DNA from: Mesorhizobium_G sp050247155
Lineage (GTDB): Bacteria; Pseudomonadota; Alphaproteobacteria; Rhizobiales; Rhizobiaceae
Reading direction: 5' to 3'
NCBI GenBank assembly: GCA_050247155.1
Contig: JBFWUS010000023.1
Location: forward strand, 1-64,000
DNA: 64,000 bases
A program made the translations under genes and the position numbers. This document shows, piece after piece, positions 44,318-52,805 of the stretch (its first letter is position 1; each line of letters opens with the position of its first letter). Under the pieces are notes generated by a model. It made no database searches. It worked only from the letters and a program-made list of their open reading frames with translations, and was not told the origin of the DNA.

Positions 44318-44784
44318 TAAATTTTCTCCCGTTCCAACCCGCGTCGCTCCTAAAATTCCTCGCAGCGGGAATGTTTTAGGATGACCATTTTTCGCTCGCC
44401 GTACTACCTGCGTCCAATTTGAAATGATCTGGAATTTTGGACGAAAGTCGCAACCTGGAACGGTCGACTCAGCATGAAGCTCCTTTTCGGGTTGTGTGTT
44501 GAATCGATGCGGGCCGCGGCCTGCAAGCCCGTTATGCACTGCAATATTTTCAACGATGCATTGAAAGTCTTGTATGGTTTTTACGAAAGATGCCCTCTTG
44601 AAAGCTGAGCTAGTGCTCCCAACGCTTTGTTTTTATTGCGATCGGGAGAAGCGACGCGCCAAGCCCTTGGCAGGTCATTTTAGCGACCGTCCATTAGCCA
44701 GCACTGACATTCATTGACAGCGAACCGGCTGCGGCTTCACGCTGCATAAGCATCAGGGTCACTCGCGTCAGGAAGGGGAACACC
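44318..44784. other. Divergent control region between two nucleobase permeases
   Basis: 467 bases between the divergent NCS2 and NCS1 genes, without a convincing gene. It holds a leader hairpin for the NCS2 mRNA (44348-44381), an inverted repeat TTTCAA-N7-TTGAAA (44548-44553 with 44561-44566) and a TTGACA (44714-44719) upstream of NCS1 with no clear -10 box at standard spacing. A shared regulator is plausible but not proven. Confidence 0.55.
44348..44381 (-). promoter_or_regulatory. Leader hairpin upstream of the NCS2 permease
   Basis: On the minus strand TCCTAAAA (44381-44374) pairs with TTTTAGGA (44355-44348), and inside it TTCC pairs with GGAA with a 2-nt CA bulge and an 8-nt loop. The hairpin ends 31 nt before the permease ATG. 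It might be a regulatory RNA element for purine levels or only an operator-like structure. Confidence 0.45.
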
Positions 44785-46239
44785 ATGACGATACCACCCG
44801 GTGCATCACCGCAACTCTACAATGAAGACCTCGCGCCCGCGAAAGAGCGCAATTGGGGGGCGTTTTCCATCTTCAACGTCTGGACGTCGGACGTGCACAG
44901 TCTCTGGGGCTACTATCTCGCAGCCAGTCTGTTTCTCTTCTGCGGCAGCTTCGTCAACTTCCTGCTCGCCATCGGCATCGGCTCGCTGATTATTTTCTTC
45001 CTGATGCACATGGTCGGCATCGCCGGTGTGCGCACCGGCGTGCCTTTCCCGGTGCTCGCTCGCGCCTCCTTCGGCATCTGGGGTGCGAATTTTCCGGCGC
45101 TGGTGCGCGCGGTCGTCGCTTGTTTCTGGTATGGCGCGCAGACAGCCGCCGCGTCCGGCGCGATCGTTGCGCTGCTCATCCGCAACGAGGGCATGCTGGA
45201 ATTCCACCAATCGAGCCACATGCTTGGCCACTCCACGCTGGAAGTCATCTGCTACGTCGTCGTCTGGGGCCTGCAGCTCCTGATCATCCAGAACGGCATG
45301 GAAACGGTACGCAAATTCCAGGATTGGGCCGGTCCGGCCGTCTGGGTGATGATGCTCCTGCTCGCCGTCTATCTGGTCATCAAGGCCGGCGGCTTCTCCT
45401 TCAATCACACGATCCCGATGGACGTGCTCTTGGAAAAGACCAAGGACGCCGGCGTGCCGGGCGTGCCTGGTTCCTTCGCCGCGCTCGCCGCTGTTGCCGC
45501 GATCTGGGTCACCTATTTCTCGGCGCTTTATCTGAACTTCTGCGACTTCTCTCGGTACTGCCCGAGCGAGCGGCAGTTGACGATCGGCAACGTCTGGGGC
45601 CTGCCGGTAAACCTTATCCTGTTCTCGCTGGTCGCCGGCGTCACCACCATCGCCGCGTTCAACGTCTATGGCGAAGTGCTGCTGCACCCCGACCAGATCT
45701 CGGCCAAGTTCGACAGCGTCTTCCTGGCCCTGCTCGCCGCGCTCACCTTCGCGGTTGCAACGCTCGGCATCAACGTTGTGGCAAACTTCGTCTCGCCGGC
45801 CTTCGACTTCGCCAACGTTTTCCCGAAGCACATCGACTTCAAGAAGGGCGGCTACATCGCGGCACTGATCGCCCTGGTGCTCTATCCCTTCGCGCCTTGG
45901 GAAAGTGGCGCCGCGCATTTCGTCAACATGATCGGCAACACGATGGGTCCGATCTTCGGCGTGATGATGGTCGACTACTACCTCATCCGCAAAGGCCGGG
46001 TGAATGTCGAAGCGCTCTACCGCGAGGATGGCGAGTTCCGCTTCCAGAATGGCTGGCACGTCAATGCCCTGATCGCTGCCGGCATCGGCATCGTCTTCTC
46101 CTCGATCCTCCCCGGTTTGACCACTATCATGCCGGCCTGGTGGGGCGTCTATGGCTGGTTCTTCGGGGTGGCGATCGCCGGCGTGATTTATTACGGCCTG
46201 CGCGCCACCAAAGCCGGCATGGCGGCAAACCCGGCCTAA
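44785..46239 (+). CDS. NCS1 family purine/cytosine/allantoin/hydantoin permease
   Basis: 484-residue symporter of the NCS1 family. Family marks are LYNEDLAPAKERNWGAFSIFNVWTSDVHS at the N-terminus, GVPFPVLARASFGIWGANFPALVRA, SALYLNFCDFSRYCPSERQLTIGNVWGLP and VMMVDYYLIRKGRV near the C-end, with about 12 helices. It resembles PucI-type allantoin and Mhp1-type hydantoin carriers; the exact substrate is open. ATG 44785 has AGGAAGGGGAACACC upstream. It is divergent from the NCS2 permease and has its own terminator. Confidence 0.93.
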   Translation: MTIPPGASPQLYNEDLAPAKERNWGAFSIFNVWTSDVHSLWGYYLAASLFLFCGSFVNFLLAIGIGSLIIFFLMHMVGIAGVRTGVPFPVLARASFGIWGANFPALVRAVVACFWYGAQTAAASGAIVALLIRNEGMLEFHQSSHMLGHSTLEVICYVVVWGLQLLIIQNGMETVRKFQDWAGPAVWVMMLLLAVYLVIKAGGFSFNHTIPMDVLLEKTKDAGVPGVPGSFAALAAVAAIWVTYFSALYLNFCDFSRYCPSERQLTIGNVWGLPVNLILFSLVAGVTTIAAFNVYGEVLLHPDQISAKFDSVFLALLAALTFAVATLGINVVANFVSPAFDFANVFPKHIDFKKGGYIAALIALVLYPFAPWESGAAHFVNMIGNTMGPIFGVMMVDYYLIRKGRVNVEALYREDGEFRFQNGWHVNALIAAGIGIVFSSILPGLTTIMPAWWGVYGWFFGVAIAGVIYYGLRATKAGMAANPA

Positions 46240-46260
46240 GCCGGCCTTCGCGCAGGAGTG

Positions 46261-46296
46261 GCGGGCGGTGGCAGCAGTCACCGTCCGCTTCTTTTT
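46261..46296 (+). terminator. Rho-independent terminator of the NCS1 permease
   Basis: Stem GCGGGCGGTG / CACCGTCCGC (46261-46270 and 46279-46288, 9 of 10 pairs) with an 8-nt loop, then TTCTTTTT. It lies 21 nt after the permease stop and before xth. Confidence 0.88.
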
Positions 46297-46349
46297 GGCC
46301 CTCGATTTTCGTCTGTGTGTCTGCCCATGATCATGCTAGGCAGGCGGTC

Positions 46350-47141
46350 ATGAAAATCGTGACCTGGAATATCAACGGCGTGCGCGCCCGCATCGGTAAC
46401 CTCACCCATTGGCTGAACGAAAGCGCACCCGACATCGTCTGCCTGCAAGAGATCAAGACCGTCGACGACCAGTTCCCACGCGCCGAGATCGAGGCGCTGG
46501 GCTACAATGTCGAGACCAACGGCCAGAAGGGTTTTAACGGCGTCGCACTTCTGTCGAAGCTGCCGTTCGACGAGGTCAATCGCGGCCTTCCCGGCGATGA
46601 GACCGACGAACAGGCCCGCTTCATCGAGGGCGTGTTTTCGACGCCGCGCGGGGCGCTCAGGGTCGTCTCGCTCTACCTGCCGAACGGCAACCCGATCACC
46701 GACGAGGTGAAGTTTCCTTACAAGCTGTCCTGGATGGCGCGGCTGGAACGCTGGGCAACGGAACGGTTGCTGCTCGAGGAACCGCTGGTGCTGGCCGGCG
46801 ACTACAACGTCATTCCTGAACCTGAAGATGCGCGTCACCCGGAAAACTGGCTCAATGACGCGCTGTTCCAGCCCGAAACGCGGCAGGCCTTCCGCCGTCT
46901 CTGCGCCCTAGGTCTCACCGAGGCGGTGCGGGCCACGACCGACGACCCCGGCGTCTACACCTTCTGGGATTATCAGGCCGGCGCCTGGCAGAAGAACAAT
47001 GGCATCCGCATCGACCATCTGCTGCTGACGCCCGAAGCCGCCAACCGGCTGCGCGGCGCTTCGGTCGAAAAGCATGTGCGCGCCTGGGAAAAACCGTCCG
47101 ACCATGTACCGGTAGCGATCGAACTGGACATGGCGGCGTAG
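46350..47141 (+). CDS. xth: Exodeoxyribonuclease III / AP endonuclease
   Basis: Mg-dependent AP endonuclease of the ExoIII/XthA family for base-excision repair. The 263-residue product starts MKIVTWNINGVRARIGNL, has the catalytic Glu in IVCLQEIKTVDDQFP, the Tyr/Asp pattern in VSLYLPNGNP and LAGDYNVIPEPEDARHP, and ends with GIRIDHLLLTPEAA and SDHVPVAIEL. The ATG at 46350 gives the canonical N-terminus; the same frame is open far upstream inside the permease gene but that is antiparallel coincidence. It stands alone. Confidence 0.97.
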   Translation: MKIVTWNINGVRARIGNLTHWLNESAPDIVCLQEIKTVDDQFPRAEIEALGYNVETNGQKGFNGVALLSKLPFDEVNRGLPGDETDEQARFIEGVFSTPRGALRVVSLYLPNGNPITDEVKFPYKLSWMARLERWATERLLLEEPLVLAGDYNVIPEPEDARHPENWLNDALFQPETRQAFRRLCALGLTEAVRATTDDPGVYTFWDYQAGAWQKNNGIRIDHLLLTPEAANRLRGASVEKHVRAWEKPSDHVPVAIELDMAA

Positions 47142-47158
47142 CCTGGGGTAGCCAGGGC

Positions 47159-48331
47159 TCAGCGGCGGCGGTAGAGCACCCAGGTCAGGCCGAGATTTGC
47201 AACAGCAGCAGCCAGCAGAACCGCCAGCATAAGAGCGCTGCCGCCACCATCCAGCAGCAGTGCGCCAATGGAGGGCGCAAGCGCCTGAATGAGCAACGGA
47301 AGTGTCGCCAGACGGCCCATGATCAGCGCGTAGTCGCGCGAATCGAACAGGACAAGCGGCAGCGTGCCCTTGGCGATAGTCATGATGCCATTGCCGGCGC
47401 CATAGAAAAGCAGCGCCAATGCCGTGAGCGATAGCTCGCCCGGCAGAAGGGCGATACCGCCTGCCATCAGCGCCACGGCCGCCGTCATCGCCCAGATCGG
47501 ATGATAATTCTTGCCGACCGCCAGCTCGCCCAGCCGTCCAATCACCTGTGCCGGCCCGACAATGGTCCCGAACGCCACCGCCGTGGCCAGATCGATACCT
47601 CGGCTTTGCAGCAACGTCAGCAAATGCACCGAAAGCATCGAGGCTATCATGGCTGCAAGCGTGAGAATCGCCGCGACCACAAAGAAGGTCAACGTGTAGG
47701 TCGACGTCGGCCTCATATTGTCGCCACTGACGGCATGGGTTGCGGCGTGCGTCGGCACGACGCGCGGCACGAAGAACAGATAGGCCGGAAGACTGATCAA
47801 AAGATAGGCGGCGGCATAGGCGAGGCACGTCGCCCGCCAGCCAAAACTCTCGACCAGAAACGCGCTGAGCGGCCAGCACACGGTGCTGGCGAAACCGCCA
47901 TATAGCGTCACCCAGGTGATCGCGCCACGAGCATTCTCGCCATAGAGCCGGCCGAGCGAGGAAAATGCAGCGTCGTAGAGACCGGTGGCCATGCCCAGCC
48001 CCACGATCAGCCAGCCCAGCAAATAGACCAGCAAGGTCGGCGCCATCGCCATGATGCCGAGACCAGCCGCCAAAAGCACCGCGCTCGATGCCAGCACCGG
48101 CCGGCCGCCGAATTTGTGGATCAGCCGCCCTACCAGTGGCGAAACCAGGCCGCTGACCAGCATGGCCAGCGAAAGGCCGCTGACCACCCAAGTGAACGAC
48201 CAGCCGGTATCGTCGGCGATCGGTTTGGCAAGCACGGCGGGAAGGTAAAAGGTGCTGCCGAATGCAAGAATCTGGGCAATGCCAACGGCGGAGACGACAG
48301 CGCGGCTATAGGGTCGCGCGGCGGGTCTCAT
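47159..48331 (-). CDS. MFS transporter
   Basis: 390-residue 12-helix major facilitator protein. It begins MRPAARPYSRAVVSAVGIAQILAFGSTFYLPAVLAKPI, a pattern seen in a subgroup of proteobacterial MFS carriers; the loop 2-3 motif is GRLIHKFGGRPVLA and LGRLYGENARGAITWVTLYGGFAS follows helix 4. Substrate unknown. It converges with xth (17 bp between stops). Confidence 0.88.
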   Translation of the reverse strand: MRPAARPYSRAVVSAVGIAQILAFGSTFYLPAVLAKPIADDTGWSFTWVVSGLSLAMLVSGLVSPLVGRLIHKFGGRPVLASSAVLLAAGLGIMAMAPTLLVYLLGWLIVGLGMATGLYDAAFSSLGRLYGENARGAITWVTLYGGFASTVCWPLSAFLVESFGWRATCLAYAAAYLLISLPAYLFFVPRVVPTHAATHAVSGDNMRPTSTYTLTFFVVAAILTLAAMIASMLSVHLLTLLQSRGIDLATAVAFGTIVGPAQVIGRLGELAVGKNYHPIWAMTAAVALMAGGIALLPGELSLTALALLFYGAGNGIMTIAKGTLPLVLFDSRDYALIMGRLATLPLLIQALAPSIGALLLDGGGSALMLAVLLAAAVANLGLTWVLYRRR

Positions 48332-48440
48332 GCGTGATCGGGGACGAAAAGGATGGCCGGCTCATCAAGCCGAATGTGCAGTCGCATTGCAAGCTATCCG
48401 ACAATGATCCTGCGCCGACTACAAAGCCGGGACCGAAGGG

Positions 48441-49253
48441 TCAATCCTTGGTCGTCAGGATCTCATCCGACATTTCAATCGCCTTGCGCCGCTGATCCTC
48501 GTCGGTCAACGCAAAAGCCTCTTCCTGCATCGAGCGGATCCAAGGCCTGTCGTTGGGCGCGGCGCGCTGCAAGGCAGCCGTCATCATAGCGAGCCCGCGG
48601 ACGGCCTTGCCGCTCTGAAACAACAGATTGCCAAGGGTCGCTTGAGCTCCGGCGTGGCCCTTTTCGGCGGCGAGTTGCAGCCAGCGGGCGGCTTGGCGGA
48701 TACGCGACTTCGAACCGCTTTCGCCATCGAGCATCATGCGGCCAAGTTCGTATTGTGCCGCCGGATTGCGGTAGTTGGCTGCCGCGCGCATATAAAACTC
48801 CTGCGCCGCGACCGGATCCGCGTCGACCGGGCTGCCCGGAATACCGCGCTTTGCATAGTCGCCAAGCGCCACCAGCGCGTCGGATACATAGCTGGCCTCC
48901 GGCGAACCGAATTCTACGTCACGTTCGACCAGCTCACTGTAGAACTTGAAAGCCTCATAGTCGTCCTGCGCAACGCCGTCGCCCTGCGCATACATGCGCG
49001 CCAGTTTCCACGTGGCGCCGATCTGGCCGTTCTCGGAGGCACAGCGATAGGCGAAGGCGGCTTCGTCCTTGTGGCCCTTCTTGTAGGCCGAGAAGCCGAA
49101 CTGGAAAACGGCCCAGGGGCTGGACTTTTCCTTGACCTCATTCGTGCACTTGTCGTCGAACACCTTGTCGTCGAACGCCAGCGCCGCGCCAGCCACGCTG
49201 AACGTGGCGACACCCGAAAATGCAAGAACGCGAACGAACTCAAATATCCGCAT
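48441..49253 (-). CDS. exoR: Exopolysaccharide regulator ExoR (Sel1-like repeats)
   Basis: Periplasmic inhibitor of the ExoS-ChvI two-component system; in Sinorhizobium it represses succinoglycan and promotes flagella. The 270-residue product has a signal peptide ending ALAFDDK, then FQFGFSAYKKGHKDEAAFAYRCASENGQIG, ATWKLARMYAQGDGVA and EAFKFYSELV, followed by RGIPGSPVDADPVAAQEFY and ALMMTAALQ-like repeats of Sel1 type. Length and motif order match S. meliloti ExoR (268 residues). Its start lies 14 bp inside the end of ilvD, so expression may be coupled to it. Confidence 0.93.
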   Translation of the reverse strand: MRIFEFVRVLAFSGVATFSVAGAALAFDDKVFDDKCTNEVKEKSSPWAVFQFGFSAYKKGHKDEAAFAYRCASENGQIGATWKLARMYAQGDGVAQDDYEAFKFYSELVERDVEFGSPEASYVSDALVALGDYAKRGIPGSPVDADPVAAQEFYMRAAANYRNPAAQYELGRMMLDGESGSKSRIRQAARWLQLAAEKGHAGAQATLGNLLFQSGKAVRGLAMMTAALQRAAPNDRPWIRSMQEEAFALTDEDQRRKAIEMSDEILTTKD

Positions 49254-50964
49254 AGCAGTGCGTTTCTTTCGCCCCTCCCGGATGTGTCACCGCACCATCG
49301 CGCGCCGACCCTACCGTTTGGGCATATTTCCAGATCGCGCCGGACTGATAGTCCGTCATGCGCGGTTTCCAATTTCTTGCGCGCTCCGCCATCTCCTGGT
49401 CGGAAAGTGCAACATCCAGTGTGCCTTCAACTGCATTGATGGTGATGATGTCACCATCCTGCAACAGTCCAATCGGCCCGCCGACCGCTGCTTCCGGCCC
49501 GACATGGCCGATGCAGAAGCCGCGCGTCGCGCCGGAAAAGCGTCCGTCGGTGATCAATGCCACCTTGCCGCCCATCCCCTGCCCGTACAGCGCAGCGGTT
49601 GTCGACAGCATCTCCCGCATGCCTGGCCCACCTTTCGGACCTTCATAGCGGATGACCAGAACCTCTCCTTCCTTATAGGCGCGTTTGGTGACCGCCTCGA
49701 AGCACTCCTCTTCCGAATCGAAACAACGCGCCGGACCGGTGAACACCAGCTCCGACATGCCGGCGACCTTCACGATCGCGCCTTCCGGAGCCAGATTGCC
49801 CCTGAGCCCGACAACACCGCCGGTCTTGGTGATCGGATTGTTGGCTGGGCGCACGACATCCTGGCCGTCGTTCCAGGCAACGTGTTCCATGTTTTCGGCC
49901 AAAGTGCGGCCAGTCACCGTCATGCAGTCGCCGTGCAGATAACCGTGATCCAGCATGGTCTTCATCAGCAGCGGAATGCCGCCGGCCTCGAACATGTCCT
50001 TGGCGACATATTTGCCGCCCGGTTTCAGGTCAGCCATATAAGGCGTACGGGCAAAAATCTCGGCAACGTCGAACAGATCGAATTTGATGCCGGCTTCATG
50101 CGCGATGGCCGGAAGATGCAGCGCGCCATTGGTCGAGCCGCCCGTCGCCGACACGACCGCGGCCGCATTCTCCAGCGCCTTGCGGGTGACGATGTCGCGC
50201 GGCCGGATGTTCTTGGCGATGAGTTCCATCACCTTCTCGCCCGAGGCATAATTGAACCGGTCGCGCATCTCGTAAGGCGCGGGTGCGCCGCAGGAATAGG
50301 GGAGCGCTAGGCCGATCGCCTCGGCGACGGTAGCCATGGTGTTGGCGGTGAACTGCGCGCCGCAGGAGCCGGCCGACGGGCAGGCATTCTGCTCGACTTC
50401 GAGCAGATCGGCGTCGCTGATCGCGCCGACGGAATGCTGTCCGACCGCCTCGAAAACATCCTGGACCGTGATCTGCCGGCCGCGATAGGTTCCGGGCAGG
50501 ATCGAGCCACCATAGATAAAGATCGACGGCACGTTGAGACGCACCATCGCCATCATCATGCCCGGCAGGGACTTGTCGCAGCCGGCCAGCCCGACCAGCG
50601 CATCGTAACAATGGCCACGCATGGTGAGTTCGACCGAGTCGGCGATGACATCGCGCGACACAAGCGACGACTTCATACCCTGGTGGCCCATGGCTATGCC
50701 GTCGGTCACTGTGATAGTGCAGAACTCGCGCGGCGTGCCGTTGGCGGCGGCGACGCCCTTCTTCACCACTTGCGCTTGACGCATCAGCGAGATGTTGCAG
50801 GGCGCGGCTTCGTTCCAGCAGCTCGCGACACCGACCAAGGGCTGCGCGATCTCGGCCGCCGACAGCCCCATGGCGTAGAGATAGGAGCGATGCGGCGCAC
50901 GCGCTGGACCCACCGTCACGTGACGGCTAGGCAGCTTGGCCTTGGAAATCGACCTGGCGTCCAT
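49240..50964 (-). CDS. ilvD: Dihydroxy-acid dehydratase
   Basis: Fe-S enzyme that forms 2-oxo acids in the final common step of valine and isoleucine synthesis. The 574-residue product has cluster cysteines in VGVASCWNEAAPCN, LVGLAGCDKSLPG and NACPSAGSCGAQFTANTM, and TDGRFSGATRGFCIGHVGPEA near the end. Start ATG 50964 has AAGGATAGA upstream; the open frame further upstream has no family similarity. Its 3' end overlaps the exoR start by 14 bp. Confidence 0.97.
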   Translation of the reverse strand: MDARSISKAKLPSRHVTVGPARAPHRSYLYAMGLSAAEIAQPLVGVASCWNEAAPCNISLMRQAQVVKKGVAAANGTPREFCTITVTDGIAMGHQGMKSSLVSRDVIADSVELTMRGHCYDALVGLAGCDKSLPGMMMAMVRLNVPSIFIYGGSILPGTYRGRQITVQDVFEAVGQHSVGAISDADLLEVEQNACPSAGSCGAQFTANTMATVAEAIGLALPYSCGAPAPYEMRDRFNYASGEKVMELIAKNIRPRDIVTRKALENAAAVVSATGGSTNGALHLPAIAHEAGIKFDLFDVAEIFARTPYMADLKPGGKYVAKDMFEAGGIPLLMKTMLDHGYLHGDCMTVTGRTLAENMEHVAWNDGQDVVRPANNPITKTGGVVGLRGNLAPEGAIVKVAGMSELVFTGPARCFDSEEECFEAVTKRAYKEGEVLVIRYEGPKGGPGMREMLSTTAALYGQGMGGKVALITDGRFSGATRGFCIGHVGPEAAVGGPIGLLQDGDIITINAVEGTLDVALSDQEMAERARNWKPRMTDYQSGAIWKYAQTVGSARDGAVTHPGGAKETHCYADI

Positions 50965-51186
50965 TCTATCCTTGCCGCAGCCTGCGGCGCTCGTCCCTAG
51001 AGCGTCTGTTGTGACGCCTATCTCATCCGAGTGCTCCGGGTTTATGGCGGGAAAGCGGCGATTTGGGTGTTGGGCCAGGCGCGCGCGGGGGCCGCTGCAA
51101 CGCTGTTGCAGAATCGTCACAATTTAGAGGGCAGTGTGGGGCTCCGGTCGACGCTGATTGGTCATCCGGTTGAATTCCAAAAAGAA

Positions 51187-51209
51187 AATGCCCGGCCGAG
51201 CCGGGCATT
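51187..51209 (-). terminator. Rho-independent terminator after the FadL-like gene
   Basis: Perfect 10-bp stem AATGCCCGGC / GCCGGGCATT (51187-51196 and 51200-51209) with a 3-nt loop and, on the minus strand, TTTCTTTTTGG after the stem. It is 29 nt from the porin stop codon. Confidence 0.9.
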
Positions 51210-51237
51210 CCGAGGCACTTACAATGAGCCTTTCAGC

Positions 51238-52425
51238 TCACCATTTGAGCGCGTAGCCAACGTTGAATGCAAATGCCCAGCCATCATCAACAGCCTGGTT
51301 CCGATCCACGCCATTGACAAAGTACTTATCTTCCGCCGCCGAGGTCAGGTAGGAGGCGGCAACGCCGCCGCGCAGTTCGCCACCGAAGTTATCTTTCAAC
51401 GCGCCACCGACCGAGAGCGTCCAGGTGTCGCTGGAAAGGTCGTAACCAGTGCCGACGCCACTATCCCAAGTCAAAGCGGCGACGCCGGAGAAGCGATCAT
51501 TGAACGCGTGTCCAACGCCGCCCGTGATGGTCCAGCCGTCTTTCCAAAAATACAGGTCCTTGCTGATCGGGGTACCCGTCGTAGCCACGATATCAAGCGA
51601 TTCGAGCACGCTCCAGTCCGACCACTTGACCGAGCCGAATGCCAGCCAACCAGGCGCGACGCCCGACTGCATCTTGAGTTCCACGGTCTGCGGCAACTCG
51701 CCGAAACCGAGCGACGGAACGTCGAGCTTCTGATCGCGCGGCAGCGCGCAAAGCGCAGGCAAGCCGGTTGCGATACACAGGATACCGGCCGGCGCGGACA
51801 GAATGCCCTCGGCGCCATAGGAGGTGCCTGAGCGGTACATCAACTGGGCGCGCAGAGCGATGTCCGGAATCTCGTAAGCGATACCGGCGCGGTAACCGTA
51901 TTCCTGCCCTTTGAGTCTCAGCTCGGCGGTCGGCAGGTTTAGTGACGAGAAATCGTTCTGGCGATCATAATCGAACCTCTCCGCGTAACCGCCGCCCAAA
52001 ACCCACAAATTGCCTGGACCAACCGCGAACTTGACGCCGCAGGTGGCGCCGAATTCCATGGTCTCGAAATCTTCATACAACTTGCCCGAGCGATTCGGCA
52101 CCGCATAGGTCGCACTGCCGCCATTGTTTTCAACTGCAGTCAGAGCGCAGCGAACGCTTTCGGCGATGTTGAATTTGGCGGCCATAGACGGCACCACATA
52201 GGAATCGGTATAGGATGTACCGACAAGCCCCGCGACCGGGTTCTTATTGTACTTACGCTCGGGATTCACAAAGGTCGCACTCATGCGCAGGGTCACATTG
52301 CCCTGCTCAAAGAGAATATCCGTGTCAGCATTGCCGCGCGAAAAACCGCCAGCCTGGGCCGATCCGACGAGCGCCGTCGCCGCGACACCGGCAGCGACCA
52401 GCGACTTCAGATTGGTCTTCATCAT
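51238..52425 (-). CDS. FadL/OmpP1-family outer membrane transport protein
   Basis: Predicted 14-strand outer-membrane channel for long-chain fatty acids or other hydrophobic compounds. A signal peptide ends at VGSAQA before GGFSRGNADTDILFEQG; the body alternates aromatic strands (WDSGVGTGYDLSSDTWTLSVGGALKDNFGGELRGG) and ends in the aromatic C-terminus ALKW needed for BAM recognition. Two cysteine pairs are in the first half. The 395-residue form starts at ATG 52425 (or 52422) after GGGGAGACAAATCTT. Its promoter region carries a 15-bp direct repeat. Confidence 0.87.
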   Translation of the reverse strand: MMKTNLKSLVAAGVAATALVGSAQAGGFSRGNADTDILFEQGNVTLRMSATFVNPERKYNKNPVAGLVGTSYTDSYVVPSMAAKFNIAESVRCALTAVENNGGSATYAVPNRSGKLYEDFETMEFGATCGVKFAVGPGNLWVLGGGYAERFDYDRQNDFSSLNLPTAELRLKGQEYGYRAGIAYEIPDIALRAQLMYRSGTSYGAEGILSAPAGILCIATGLPALCALPRDQKLDVPSLGFGELPQTVELKMQSGVAPGWLAFGSVKWSDWSVLESLDIVATTGTPISKDLYFWKDGWTITGGVGHAFNDRFSGVAALTWDSGVGTGYDLSSDTWTLSVGGALKDNFGGELRGGVAASYLTSAAEDKYFVNGVDRNQAVDDGWAFAFNVGYALKW

Positions 52426-52805
52426 AAGATTTGTCTCCCCCGAAACAGGTTGCACAAGCTAGTACGGCTATGTGTCGTCGGCGCAAGAATGAATTTCGGG
52501 ACAAAACACTGAGAAAGTTTGAATCGAATCGGCGCAAGAATGACATGCATCGACATCGCCGACACAAAATGACCGAGTGAACACGATGTGACGCGTTAAC
52601 CGGTCAATTTTTGCTCGATGTGGGCAAAATCACCACAAAATCTGTGGTTTCTCGGTCAAAAGGCCTCTTGTTACATTAAGGCAACAATGGGGCGCAAAAC
52701 GCCCCACTTCGGCCTCACTTCCGCAGGGTCAAAAGCCAGGTCAGTTCCCCGGAATCGGCCGATATGCTGGCGCGCAAAAAGTCGAATCATCCTTCCAGAT
52801 CGACA
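52426..52805. other. Intergenic region between the FadL-like gene and valS
   Basis: About 380 bases without a gene. It contains two copies of TCGGCGCAAGAATGA (52478-52492 and 52529-52543), a small hairpin ACCACA/TGTGGT (52632-52637 and 52643-52648) and a valS-side terminator hairpin (52688-52706). Both flanking genes are on the minus strand: the repeats lie upstream of the porin, the terminator after valS. Confidence 0.6.
52688..52706 (-). terminator. Hairpin after valS
   Basis: Stem TGGGGCG / CGCCCCA (52688-52694 and 52700-52706) with a CAAAA loop; on the minus strand it is followed by TTGTT. It lies about 100 nt after the valS stop. The T-tract is weak. Confidence 0.5.

Noticed and set aside
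44806..46281. A 491-residue open frame antisense to the NCS1 permease
   Set aside because: His/Asp/Glu-rich mirror of a membrane protein gene.
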